Shown: positions 36,369-45,700 of the stretch, piece by piece
Numbering within the stretch: position 1 is the stretch's first letter
Layout: each line of letters begins with the position of its first letter
Source of the DNA: Devosia litorisediminis
GTDB lineage: Bacteria > Pseudomonadota > Alphaproteobacteria > Rhizobiales > Devosiaceae
Reading direction: 5' to 3'
Assembly (NCBI RefSeq): GCF_018334155.1
Contig: NZ_JAGXTP010000003.1
Location: 124,001 to 188,000 of the forward strand
DNA length: 64,000 nucleotides
The notes under the pieces: generated by a model
What the model was told of the DNA's origin: nothing
Databases searched by the model: none
Seen by the model: the letters and a program-made list of their open reading frames with translations, nothing else
Program-made: the position numbers and the translations under genes

Positions 36369-38591
36369 TCAGCTCTTGGGCTCGGGCTGCACCTCTGGCG
36401 CCACCCCGTCTTCAGCGGTATCGGCATCCTCACTTGCGGGTGCCGGGCCGCCTTCGCTGACCTCATCGGCCTTCTGCTCATCCAGTTCCGCTGCCGCGTC
36501 CGCGCCGACCTCGTCCACCGTGACTTCGGCAGCATCGTCCTGGGACGCTGGTGTGTCGGCTTGCTCGGCCGGGGGCGCCAGCTCGATGACATCATCGACA
36601 ACAACAGCTTCGAGCACGGGGATTTCGCCTTCAGGCTCAGTCTCGGTCGTCCGTTCTGCTGTTTCAGGCGTTTCCCTCTCATCGGTGGTGGCGACGGCAG
36701 AAGCCACCGCGGCAGGTGTCGTGGCCGCCTTCGCCAGCAGATTATCGACCGGCGCCAGCTTGGGCTCGACAACCACCGCCTCGGCCACAACCGGCGCGAC
36801 ACGCTCGCCGCGCAGCCAGGCCAGCATGCCCATGCCGATTTCGTGCTCGCCCATGATCACCACATCCGCGCCCAGGCTGCGCAGATGCTCTTCTTCTTCA
36901 GCTGAATGCGCCCGCGCAATAATGCGGATCGAGGGGCTGAGCTTGCGCCCCACTTCGCACACCGTACCGGCTTCAAAGCCGTCTGGAATGGCGATCAGCA
37001 GGCATTCCGCCGCCGCCAGATTGGCCAGCTCGAGCACCTGTTCGCTGGCGGCATTGCCCAGCACGGTTTCAATGCCCATTTCGCGCGCCACCGCCACGAA
37101 ATGGTCGGTGTCTTCGATCAGCACCAGCGGCGCGCCAGCGCTATGCAGGCTCTCGCCCACCACCTTGCCCACGCGACCAAAGCCCACCAGGACGGTGTGG
37201 CCGGTCTTTTGCGATGGCTCGATGACATCTTCTTCGACCAGTTCGAGCACATCGGCCTCGGTGACCTCTTCGCTGGCAACCGCTTCGGTGGGCTCGACAC
37301 TATCAGGTTCAATCCGCTCGCCATTGCGCTCGGCGCGCGCGGCCTTGCGGCGCGCCGACTTGGCTTCCAGCTTTGGCTTGGCCAGATCAATGGCCCAGAA
37401 CACCACCGGGTTGAGCACGATGGAAATCAGCGCACCGGCCAGGATCAGATCCTGTCCCTCGCGCGGCAGAATGGCGAGCGCCACGCCCATGCTGGCCAGA
37501 ATGAACGAGAATTCACCGATCTGCGCCAGCGACGCCGAAATGGTCAGCGCGGTGGCGATGGGCCGCTTGAACAGCAGCACAATGCCGAACGCCGCGGCAG
37601 ACTTGCCGATAATGATGATGAACACCGTGGCCAGCACCGGCAGGGGGTTGGTGATGATGATCATGGGATCGAACAGCATGCCGACCGACACAAAGAACAG
37701 CACGGCAAAAGCGTCGCGCAGCGGCAGGGTTTCCTGCGCCGCACGATGAGACAATTCGCTTTCCGACAGGATCATCCCTGCAAAGAAGGCACCCAGCGCC
37801 AGCGAGACGCCAAACAGCAGTGCCGAACCCAGCGCCACGCCCAGCGCAATGGCCAGCACCGCCAGACGGAACAGTTCGCGGCTGCCGGTGTGTGCGGTGC
37901 CATGCAGCGCCCATGGAATGATCCGGCGTCCGACAATGAGCATGAAGCCGACAAAGGCCGCGACCTTGACCAGGGTCAGGCTGAGTACGCCCCAGATACC
38001 CAGCTCAATCCCGGCCATGCGGCTGACAAAGGACACGAATGGATCATGCACGCCACTGTCATTGCCGCCCAGGCTGGCAATGGCGGGCACCAGAACCAGC
38101 GCCAGCACCATGGCCAGATCTTCCACGATCAGCCAGCCCACCGCGATGCGACCGCGTTCGGTCTCGATCAGGCGACGATCCTGCAATGCCTTGAGCAACA
38201 CCACGGTCGAAGCGACCGACAGCGCCAGACCGAACAGAATGCCGGCCCCCACGCCCCAACCCAGGATCAGCGCCAGACCCAGCCCCAGCAGGGTCGCCAG
38301 CGCGATTTGTGCCAGCGCACCCGGAATGGCCAGAGCGCGCACGCTCATCAGATCCTTGAGCGAGAAATGCAGGCCCACACCAAACATCAGCAGGATGACA
38401 CCCAGCTCGGCCAGCTCGGCGCCGAGCGCCTGATCGGCGACAAATCCGGGTGTGTAGGGACCCGCCAGCACGCCTGCGAACAGATAGCCCACCAATGGTG
38501 GCATCTTGAGCCGATGCGCAATCATGCCGAAGATATAGGCCAGCACCAGACCCGCGACGATCGTAGTGATCAGGGGGGTGTCGTGGTGCAT
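36369..38591 (-). CDS. CPA2 cation:proton antiporter, KefB/YbaL-like, with acidic tail
   Basis: 740 residues. About twelve membrane segments (1-400) form a Na+/H+ exchanger-type core (KMPPLVGYLFAGVLAGPYTPGF; GWLIVEDLAMVLALVLVP). A TrkA-N/RCK nucleotide-binding domain follows near 450-570 (TVLVGFGRVGKVVGESL). The last roughly 140 residues are an unusual low-complexity tail rich in Glu, Ala, Pro, Asp and Val. KefB-type systems exchange K+ for H+ and are gated by nucleotides or glutathione adducts. CAGGAG precedes the ATG well. It is a single gene divergent from the transglutaminase gene. Confidence 0.95.
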   Translation of the reverse strand: MHHDTPLITTIVAGLVLAYIFGMIAHRLKMPPLVGYLFAGVLAGPYTPGFVADQALGAELAELGVILLMFGVGLHFSLKDLMSVRALAIPGALAQIALATLLGLGLALILGWGVGAGILFGLALSVASTVVLLKALQDRRLIETERGRIAVGWLIVEDLAMVLALVLVPAIASLGGNDSGVHDPFVSFVSRMAGIELGIWGVLSLTLVKVAAFVGFMLIVGRRIIPWALHGTAHTGSRELFRLAVLAIALGVALGSALLFGVSLALGAFFAGMILSESELSHRAAQETLPLRDAFAVLFFVSVGMLFDPMIIITNPLPVLATVFIIIIGKSAAAFGIVLLFKRPIATALTISASLAQIGEFSFILASMGVALAILPREGQDLILAGALISIVLNPVVFWAIDLAKPKLEAKSARRKAARAERNGERIEPDSVEPTEAVASEEVTEADVLELVEEDVIEPSQKTGHTVLVGFGRVGKVVGESLHSAGAPLVLIEDTDHFVAVAREMGIETVLGNAASEQVLELANLAAAECLLIAIPDGFEAGTVCEVGRKLSPSIRIIARAHSAEEEEHLRSLGADVVIMGEHEIGMGMLAWLRGERVAPVVAEAVVVEPKLAPVDNLLAKAATTPAAVASAVATTDERETPETAERTTETEPEGEIPVLEAVVVDDVIELAPPAEQADTPASQDDAAEVTVDEVGADAAAELDEQKADEVSEGGPAPASEDADTAEDGVAPEVQPEPKS

Positions 38592-38881
38592 CTTGTCTCC
38601 TGCGTGCGTTGAAAAAGCGTTGCCGCTAAATCTCTAGTGATAAAATGGAGTATCCGTTCCCCATGCGCAAGCGGCACGGCGGACCGAAAGTTAAGCAATT
38701 CGACTGACTTGGCCGCACAAGCGGTCAAGATTGCGGCGATCTGGCAAGATTGTCTTTGTTCTGCGCCCGCACTGGTCCAAGCTGAGTTGGTCGGGCCTGC
38801 ATCCTCAAGCCAACTATTTGGCCGGCTCGATGAACCAGATCGTTGGTGCCGCGTTTGACACCCGACCATAAAGGATGCGCC

Positions 38882-39715
38882 GTGCGTTTATCTCTGGGAT
38901 GCGAAGTCGGCTATGACGTGCTCGAGACAGCTACGCTGATCTTCAATATTGAAGCCATGCGCGGCGGGCGCCAGCAGGTGCTCAACGAACAATTGGTGAT
39001 CTCGCCCAATGTCACGGCCGATGAAAAGACCGCCCATGAAAGCGGCAATCGCTATCTGCGGCTGACCGCACCGCCCGGCTATCTGCATGTTCGCTATACT
39101 GCCGAGATCGAGCTCGATCCGCTGCACCGCGCACCGGCCTTTATCGGTGAGGTACCAGTGGCCACGCTGCCGCTCGAAACCCTGCCCTTCCTCAATCCGT
39201 CACGCTATTGCCCCTCGGACCAACTGGCCCGGTTCGCCGTCCGCGAATTCGGCAATATCGCGCCTGGCTTTGGCCGCGTGGTGGAAATCTGCAACTGGAT
39301 CAATGCCGAAGTCGATTACCAGTTTGGCACCAGCGACAGCGCCACCACCGCCGCCGGCACGTTCTCGACGCGCGCTGGCGTGTGCCGCGATTTCGCCCAT
39401 CTCGGCATTACCTTCTGCCGCGCCCTGGGCATCCCGGCGCGGTTTGTCAGCTGCTACGCCTGGCAGCTCGAACCGCAGGATTTTCACGCGGTGTTTGAAG
39501 CCTATCTGGGCGACCGTTGGTATCTGTTCGACCCAACGCGGATGGCCACGCTTGACGGCATGGTGCGCATAGCCTGTGGCCGTGACGCCGCCGACACCGC
39601 CTTTGCCACCATCTTTGGCGCGGTCAATCCGCAGAACGTTTATGTCTGGGCCAATGCACTGGACCAGAACACCAGCGCCGAATGGACCACCGACGCGGTC
39701 AGCACGCAGGATTAG
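38882..39715 (+). CDS. Transglutaminase-like cysteine protease family protein
   Basis: 277 residues from a GTG start with AGGA seven bases upstream; the ATG at 38855 and earlier in-frame codons lack a ribosome site. A beta-rich N-terminal domain (bacterial transglutaminase-like N region) is followed by the papain-like core with the triad Cys168 (STRAGVCRDFAHL), His202 (QDFHAVFEAYLG) and Asp217 (YLFDPTRM). No signal peptide is seen. Bacterial members of this type are often peptidases or amidases of unknown target. It converges with the helicase gene, overlapping by four bases. Confidence 0.92.
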   Translation: MRLSLGCEVGYDVLETATLIFNIEAMRGGRQQVLNEQLVISPNVTADEKTAHESGNRYLRLTAPPGYLHVRYTAEIELDPLHRAPAFIGEVPVATLPLETLPFLNPSRYCPSDQLARFAVREFGNIAPGFGRVVEICNWINAEVDYQFGTSDSATTAAGTFSTRAGVCRDFAHLGITFCRALGIPARFVSCYAWQLEPQDFHAVFEAYLGDRWYLFDPTRMATLDGMVRIACGRDAADTAFATIFGAVNPQNVYVWANALDQNTSAEWTTDAVSTQD

Positions 39716-40800
39716 GAAACCACGGTGATCTTTTCGGCGGCGCGGGTGATGCCGGTATAGAGCCAGCGCGCCCGCTCTTCGCGGAACACAAAGCTCTCAT
39801 CGAACAGATAGACGCTGTCCCACTGGCTACCCTGCGCCTTGTGCACGGTCAGGCAATAGCCAAAGGTGAACTCGTCGAACTGCCGCCGTTCGGGCCAGCT
39901 CATCGCATCCTCTTCGCCCGAAAAGAACGCCTTGTGCGTAAGCACCTTGGCCTCGCCCTTGCCCTCATCGGCCCCCAGCAGCAGGCTCCATTTGCCATTG
40001 GTGCGCCGCGTCGCTTCGGTGACAATCCAGATCTGCCCGTTGAGCAGCTTCTTGCGGGCATTATTGCGCAGGCAGACCATGCGATCGCCCAGCACGGGCT
40101 CGTGGAAGGGCAGCCCCTTCAGTTCGCGTAACCGGTCGTTGTATTGCAGCCGCGTCTTGTTGCGGCCCACCAGCACCTGATCGGCTTCCAGCACGGCATC
40201 GCGGTCGACATTTTCGCGCCCCACCACGATGGACTCGCCATAGCTGCCGCGCTCAAGAAACCCGCCTTCACGCACCTGCATGGACAGATGAATGATCGGA
40301 TTGTCCGCCGCTTGGCGATGGATTTCGGTGAGCATCACATCAGGCTCGTCAGCAGTGAAAAAGCCTGCGCCCTGTACCGGCGGCAGCTGGAACGGATCGC
40401 CCAGCACCAAAATCTTGACCCCGAAGCTGAGCAGATCCTTACCCAATTGCTCGTCGACCATCGAGACCTCGTCGATCACGATCAGGTCGGCATCGGCTGC
40501 CGGGCTTTCATCATCGAGCACGAAGCGCGGCTCGCCCTCCTTCTCGCTGACCAGCGTATAGATCAGGCTGTGAATGGTCTGGGCGCCCTTGCAGCCCCGC
40601 TTGCGCATCACCAGCGCCGCCTTGCCGGTAAAAGCGGCAAACCGCACCTTGCGCACATCCTGGGCCAGATGCACCGCCAGCGTCGACTTGCCGGTGCCCG
40701 CCCAGCCGAACAGGCGGAACACCTGCGGGCCGTCGCGGTCCTTGAGCCATTCCGATACCGCGACCAGGGCCGCGTCCTGCTGGGGAGACCAAACCGTCAT
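39712..40800 (-). CDS. RecD-like/UvrD-type ATP-dependent DNA helicase
   Basis: 362 residues from the ATG at 40800, whose first bases overlap the stop of the FAH-family gene (TGATG). Walker A GWAGTGKSTLAVHLA, Walker B LIVIDEVSMVDE, motif III LGDPFQLPPVQG and motif VI VHKAQGSQWDSV ... YTGITRA are all present, as in short RecD2/PIF1-like single-unit helicases found in many alphaproteobacteria. Its cellular job is not known; a repair or phage-related role is often suggested for the family. The frame continues upstream but that part is the antisense of the neighbouring gene. Confidence 0.93.
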   Translation of the reverse strand: MTVWSPQQDAALVAVSEWLKDRDGPQVFRLFGWAGTGKSTLAVHLAQDVRKVRFAAFTGKAALVMRKRGCKGAQTIHSLIYTLVSEKEGEPRFVLDDESPAADADLIVIDEVSMVDEQLGKDLLSFGVKILVLGDPFQLPPVQGAGFFTADEPDVMLTEIHRQAADNPIIHLSMQVREGGFLERGSYGESIVVGRENVDRDAVLEADQVLVGRNKTRLQYNDRLRELKGLPFHEPVLGDRMVCLRNNARKKLLNGQIWIVTEATRRTNGKWSLLLGADEGKGEAKVLTHKAFFSGEEDAMSWPERRQFDEFTFGYCLTVHKAQGSQWDSVYLFDESFVFREERARWLYTGITRAAEKITVVS

Positions 40801-41483
40801 CAGCCGATCGTCGTCCGCACGCTGCCGACACCGGCAATCTGGCCCTCGAGAACATCGCCTGCCACCACCGCGCCAACCCCGGCCGGGGTGCCGGTCATGA
40901 TCAGATCGCCAGCCTTGAGCGTCACGAAGCCGCTGAGATAGGCGATGGCTTCGGACACGCTCCAGATCTGATCGCCCAGATCGCCACGCTGGCGCTCCAC
41001 CCCATTGACCGACAGCGTGATGGCGCCCTTGTCGGGATGGCCGATGGTTTGGGCTGGCTCGATGGTGCCGATGGGCGCCGAACAATCAAAGGCCTTGGCC
41101 ATTTCCCAAGGGCGTCCGGCCTTCTTGGCCTGGGCCTGCAGGTCACGCCGCGTCATGTCCAGCCCCGCCGCATAGCCATAGACATGGCTCAGCGCATCGC
41201 CCACCGCGATGTCGCTGCCATCCTTGCCAATGGCAACAACCAGCTCGATCTCATGATGCAGATCGCTCGTTTGGGGCGGATAGGGCATGGCCGCGCCGCC
41301 CACCACAACCGCATCGGCCGGCTTGGCAAAGAAGAATGGCGGCTCGCGCGTATCATTGCCCATTTCGACGATATGCTCGGCATAATTGCGGCCAACGCAA
41401 TAGACCCGGCGCACGGCGAACAGGCCGCCACGGGCAATCGGCACACTGACGGGCGCATGCGGCGCAAACAGAAAATCAGCCAC
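40800..41483 (-). CDS. Fumarylacetoacetate hydrolase family protein
   Basis: 227 residues from a GTG start (VADFLFAPHAP) that has GGAAGAG eight bases upstream and overlaps the end of the aldo/keto reductase gene by eight bases; the ATG at 41501 has no ribosome site. The FAH fold motifs are clear: VYCVGRNYAEHIVEMG, PFFFAKPADAVV, LHHEIELVVAIGKD (metal-binding Glu residues) and LKAGDLIMTGTPAGVG. The family includes acylpyruvases, oxaloacetate tautomerase/decarboxylase and related hydrolases; the small size fits acylpyruvase-like members. Confidence 0.92.
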   Translation of the reverse strand: MADFLFAPHAPVSVPIARGGLFAVRRVYCVGRNYAEHIVEMGNDTREPPFFFAKPADAVVVGGAAMPYPPQTSDLHHEIELVVAIGKDGSDIAVGDALSHVYGYAAGLDMTRRDLQAQAKKAGRPWEMAKAFDCSAPIGTIEPAQTIGHPDKGAITLSVNGVERQRGDLGDQIWSVSEAIAYLSGFVTLKAGDLIMTGTPAGVGAVVAGDVLEGQIAGVGSVRTTIG

Positions 41484-42537
41484 GCTTGAACTCTTCCACA
41501 TAGGGGGCAAGGAGATCGGCATCGACCGGGCCCAGACGGTCATTGGCCGTAAAGGTCTGATGCCAGTAGGGATAGATAAGTGGCGGCTGGCTGACCGCAT
41601 CAAGCCGGGCGCGTTCCTCGGCGCTCAGCTTGAGATCGGCGGCAGCCAGATTGTCCTCGAACTGCGCCTGGCTGCGCCCGCCAATAATCACCGAGGTGAC
41701 ACCGGGGCGACCCAATGTCCAGGCCAGCGCCACCTGCGCGCCGGACACGCCGCGCGCATCGGCAATCGCCACGATCACGTCGACAATGTCGTAGAGCTTG
41801 TCCCAGTCATAAACCGGGGGCTCGCGGAAACCACCGACATGTCGCCCGCTTTGAGGGCCGCCATCGCGGCGATATTTGCCCGAGAGCAGACCACCGGCCA
41901 GCGGCGACCAGATCAGCATGCCCAGCCCCTGATCCTGACTGATCGGCACCAGCTCATATTCGGCTTCGCGCGAATGCAGCGTGTAATGGATCTGCTGGCT
42001 GACAAAACGCTCGGCCTGCCGCTTATCGGCAGCCTGGAGTGCCTTCATGATGTGCCAGCCCGAATAGTTCGAGCAGCCGATATAACGCACCTTGCCATGC
42101 TGCACGAGCGTGTCGAGCGCCGCCATGGTCTCATCAACCGGGGTCTGACCATCCCATTCATGCACCTGATAGAGATCGATCACATCGGTCTTGAGGCGGC
42201 GCAGGCTGGCTTCGGCCTGGGCAATGATGTGGTGGCGCGACAGGCCCCCTTCATTGGGGCCATCGCCCATATTGAAGCGCACCTTGGTAGCGACCAGCGC
42301 GCGCTCGCGGCGGCCGTTTTCACGCAACGCCACCCCGATCATCTCCTCGGAGACCCCGGCATTATAGACATTGGCGGTGTCGAGCAGATTGATCCCGGCA
42401 TCCAGGCACAGATCGATCTGCCGATTGGCATCGGCCTGGTCGGTATGGCCCACCCGTTCAGAGCCACCAAAGGTCATGGTGCCCATGGTCAGCACCGAGA
42501 CTTTCAGGCCCGAGCGGCCCAGATACCGATATTCCAT
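41476..42537 (-). CDS. Aldo/keto reductase
   Basis: 353 residues from MEYRYLGRSGLKVS with GGGAG upstream; the frame extends to 42612 but without support. The catalytic residues are in place: Asp/Tyr of LLDTANVYNAGVSEEMIG, Lys of VATKVRF and His of YQVHEWDG, followed by the NADPH-binding C-terminal segment GVTSVIIGGRSQAQFEDNL. The layout fits the YghZ/Tas-like class of reductases. It is first of a three-gene unit with the FAH-family hydrolase and the helicase, all overlapping. Confidence 0.95.
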   Translation of the reverse strand: MEYRYLGRSGLKVSVLTMGTMTFGGSERVGHTDQADANRQIDLCLDAGINLLDTANVYNAGVSEEMIGVALRENGRRERALVATKVRFNMGDGPNEGGLSRHHIIAQAEASLRRLKTDVIDLYQVHEWDGQTPVDETMAALDTLVQHGKVRYIGCSNYSGWHIMKALQAADKRQAERFVSQQIHYTLHSREAEYELVPISQDQGLGMLIWSPLAGGLLSGKYRRDGGPQSGRHVGGFREPPVYDWDKLYDIVDVIVAIADARGVSGAQVALAWTLGRPGVTSVIIGGRSQAQFEDNLAAADLKLSAEERARLDAVSQPPLIYPYWHQTFTANDRLGPVDADLLAPYVEEFKRG

Positions 42538-42754
42538 CCCTATTCTCCCGCTTGCGTCTGAATCACCGGCCAGACGAGAACATTTCATAAACCAACACGC
42601 AATGCCTCCCAAGCCCTGCGGGTCAATTGCTTCGCACGCCGCCCCCGTGTCAAACCACTGTCATCACCCCAAAACCAGCATGGGGCAGTGTGTGGACTCG
42701 GCATGGGGGCGGGCGTATCGTCCCCGCCAGTCAAATGAAGCTTGGGAGGGCAGC

Positions 42755-45700
42755 ATGCGGCACGGTCTTGGCGTTATCCGGTTTATGGGTGCTGCACTGA
42801 TCCTGGCTCTGGGTATGGCCCAAGCGCAGGCTGCCGACCCCAAAATCACCCTGCTGCAGGATTCTGACCTGCCCGGCTATGACTATGCCATCCTTAAAAA
42901 TACCGATCTGGACGCCTGCAGCGCCAGCTGTGCCGATGATCGCATCTGCCAGGCCTTCACCTTCAACCAGAAATCCAACTGGTGCTTCCTCAAGGGCGCT
43001 GTTGGCGAACCCACCGCCTTCAAGGGCGCGGTATCCGGTACAATCGAACACGCGCCCTCCCCGGCTGCCCTGAGCGCCATCCGCCAGTCCGAAATCCCCT
43101 TCCCGGCCCAGGACCTGATCGACGCCGCCCGCCGCTTTGCCAATGAACTGCCCCAGACCGATGCGCCACCGCCCAAGGTGGGTTACGCCGATCTGGTCGC
43201 CGATGGCGATGCCGCCAGCGCCGCACAGAACCCCGCCGGTGCCATCACCGCCTATCGCCAGGCGCTGGCGATCAACCCCAATGCCGCCCATGTCTGGCAG
43301 GCGCTGGCCATTGCCACCCTGACCCGCGCCGAAGCCGTTGCCGGCGCCGACAATGACAATAGCGGCGATCTGGCGCGCACCGCCGTCTCGGCCGCGCTCA
43401 ATGCCTTTTTGCGGGCCGAGGAGACCGATGCCCGCGCCCTGGCCCTGCGGGCGCTCGCCAATGGCATGGAATATGGTGGGCGCTGGCGCGAGGTGATTGC
43501 CACCTACCGTCTGAGCCAGCAACTGTGGCCCAGTGATGATGTCGCTGCCCATCTGCAAGACGTCGTCGCCCAGCATGGCTTCCGCGTCGTCAATCATGTG
43601 GTCGATGCCGAGGCCGCGGCCCCCCGCATCTGCGCGGTGTTTTCCGATCCGCTCGGCAGCACAGATCTGTCCGCTTATGTCGTGGTAGCCAATGCGCCCC
43701 AGACCTCGGTTGAAACCGAAGCCGACCAGATCTGCGTGGAGGGCGTCAGCCATGGCAGCCGCTATGCCATCAAGCTGCGCGCCGGCCTGCCCTCGGCCGA
43801 TGGCGAGACGCTGGGCAAGGAGGTCGATCTCGACATCTATGTGCCCGACCGTTCGCCCTTTGTCGGCTTTGCCAATAATGCCTATGTCATGCCCGCCGGT
43901 CTGGGTGGCGGTCTGCCCATCACCTCGATCAATGCCGATACGGCCGAACTGCAAATCTACCGCATTGGCGACCGCGGCGTTGCCGCTGCCGTGCGCGATG
44001 GCATTTTTCAGGGCAATCTGACCGATTATGGCGCCCAGGACATTGCCGACCGCGTCGGCCAGCAGGTCTGGAGCGGCGAAATCGATCTGGCGCGCGGTCA
44101 GGCCAATATCCTGACCACCACCGCCATTCCCGTTGCCGACGCGCTGGGCAATATGGAACCCGGTGCCTATGTCGTCACCGCCCGCATCAAGGGCGAGGTC
44201 GACGACGAATACTGGAGCGAGAAGGCGACCCAGTGGTTCATCATCACCGATCTGGGTCTGACCAGCATTGCCGGCGATGACGGTGTGCATGCCTTTGTGC
44301 GTGGCCTGACCGACGCCCAACCCGTGGCCAATGCAACCGTGCGGCTGATTGCGGTCAATAATGACGTGCTTGGCCAAGCCACCACCGACGAGACGGGCCG
44401 GGCCCGGTTTGCCCCCGGTCTCGCCCGCGGCACCGGTGGCGCGGCCCCGCAATTGCTGGTCGCTGAAACGACCGATGGCGACTATGCCTTTCTGGACCTC
44501 TCCAAACCCGCCTTTGACCTGACCGATCGCGGTGTCGAAGGCCGTCCTTCACCTGGCCCGCTCGACCTGTTCGCCACCACCGAACGCGGCGTCTATCGCC
44601 CCGGCGAAACCGTGTTCCTGACTGCGTTGTTGCGCGATGATCGCGCCGCGGCCGTGTCCGGCCTGCCGCTGACCATGGAAGTCGAGCGCCCCGATGGCGT
44701 GGTGGCCAGCACGCAATTGCTCAGCGATCAGGGAGCTGGTGGCTATTTCACCGCCCTGCCCATGGTCGAGGGTGCCATGCGCGGCTCCTGGACGCTGCGG
44801 CTCTATTCGGACCCCAATGCCGATGCGCTGGCCAGCACCAGCTTTCTGGTCGAGGATTTCGAGCCCGAACGGCTGGCCTTTGTGCTGAGCACCACCGACC
44901 AGGCCCCGCTGGTCACCGATGAAGTGACCGAAATCAGCGTCGCGGCCAAATATCTCTATGGCGCCACCGCGCCTGATCTGGACATCGAGGCCGATGCGGT
45001 GATCCGTCCGGTCAAGACGCTCGAAGGCTTCCCCGGCTACACCTTTGGCCGCCTCGACGACACCATGGAGACCACGCGCGAACCCCTTGGCGTTGTCGGC
45101 ACCACCGATCAATCCGGTCACGCCGTGGCTGAAGTCGTGTTGCCGGCCGTCCAGACCACCACGCGCCCCCTCCAGGCCCAGATTCTGCTGCGCCTGGTCG
45201 ACACCAATGGCCGCACCATTGAGCGCAGCCTGTCCCGACCCGTAATGGCCGATACCGACCGCATCGGCATCAAGCCGGTGTTCGCCGACCCCAGCGGTCT
45301 GTCATCGGGTAGCGAAGCGCAGTTCGACATTATCGCGGTATCACCGCAGGGCGAGACCGTGGCCAAGACCGGCTTGAACTGGACCCTGTCGCGTCTCGAA
45401 ACCACCTATCAGTGGTACCGCAATGGCAGCGCCTGGCAGTGGGAACCCATCACGACAACCCGCACGGTCGCCAGCGGCACGCTCGATACGCCTCAGGATG
45501 GTCCGGCAACCATCGGCGCCAATGTCGATTGGGGACGCTATCAGATCGAAGTCACCAGCACCGCCCCCGGCGCCACGTCCTCGAGCTATGATTTCTATGC
45601 CGGCTATTACTATGCCGATGCGGGGTCGGACACGCCCGACACGCTGCAGGTGGCGCTCGACAAGCCCGCTTATCGCGTCGGTGAAACCGCCCGGCTCAAG

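Noticed and set aside
36906..38612. 568-codon plus-strand frame opposite the antiporter
   Set aside because: Gln/His/Arg-rich antisense of a membrane protein gene with clear KefB motifs.
42731..44452. 573-codon minus-strand frame opposite the alpha-2-macroglobulin
   Set aside because: Gly/His-rich antisense translation without motifs; the plus-strand gene has a signal peptide, ribosome site and thioester.
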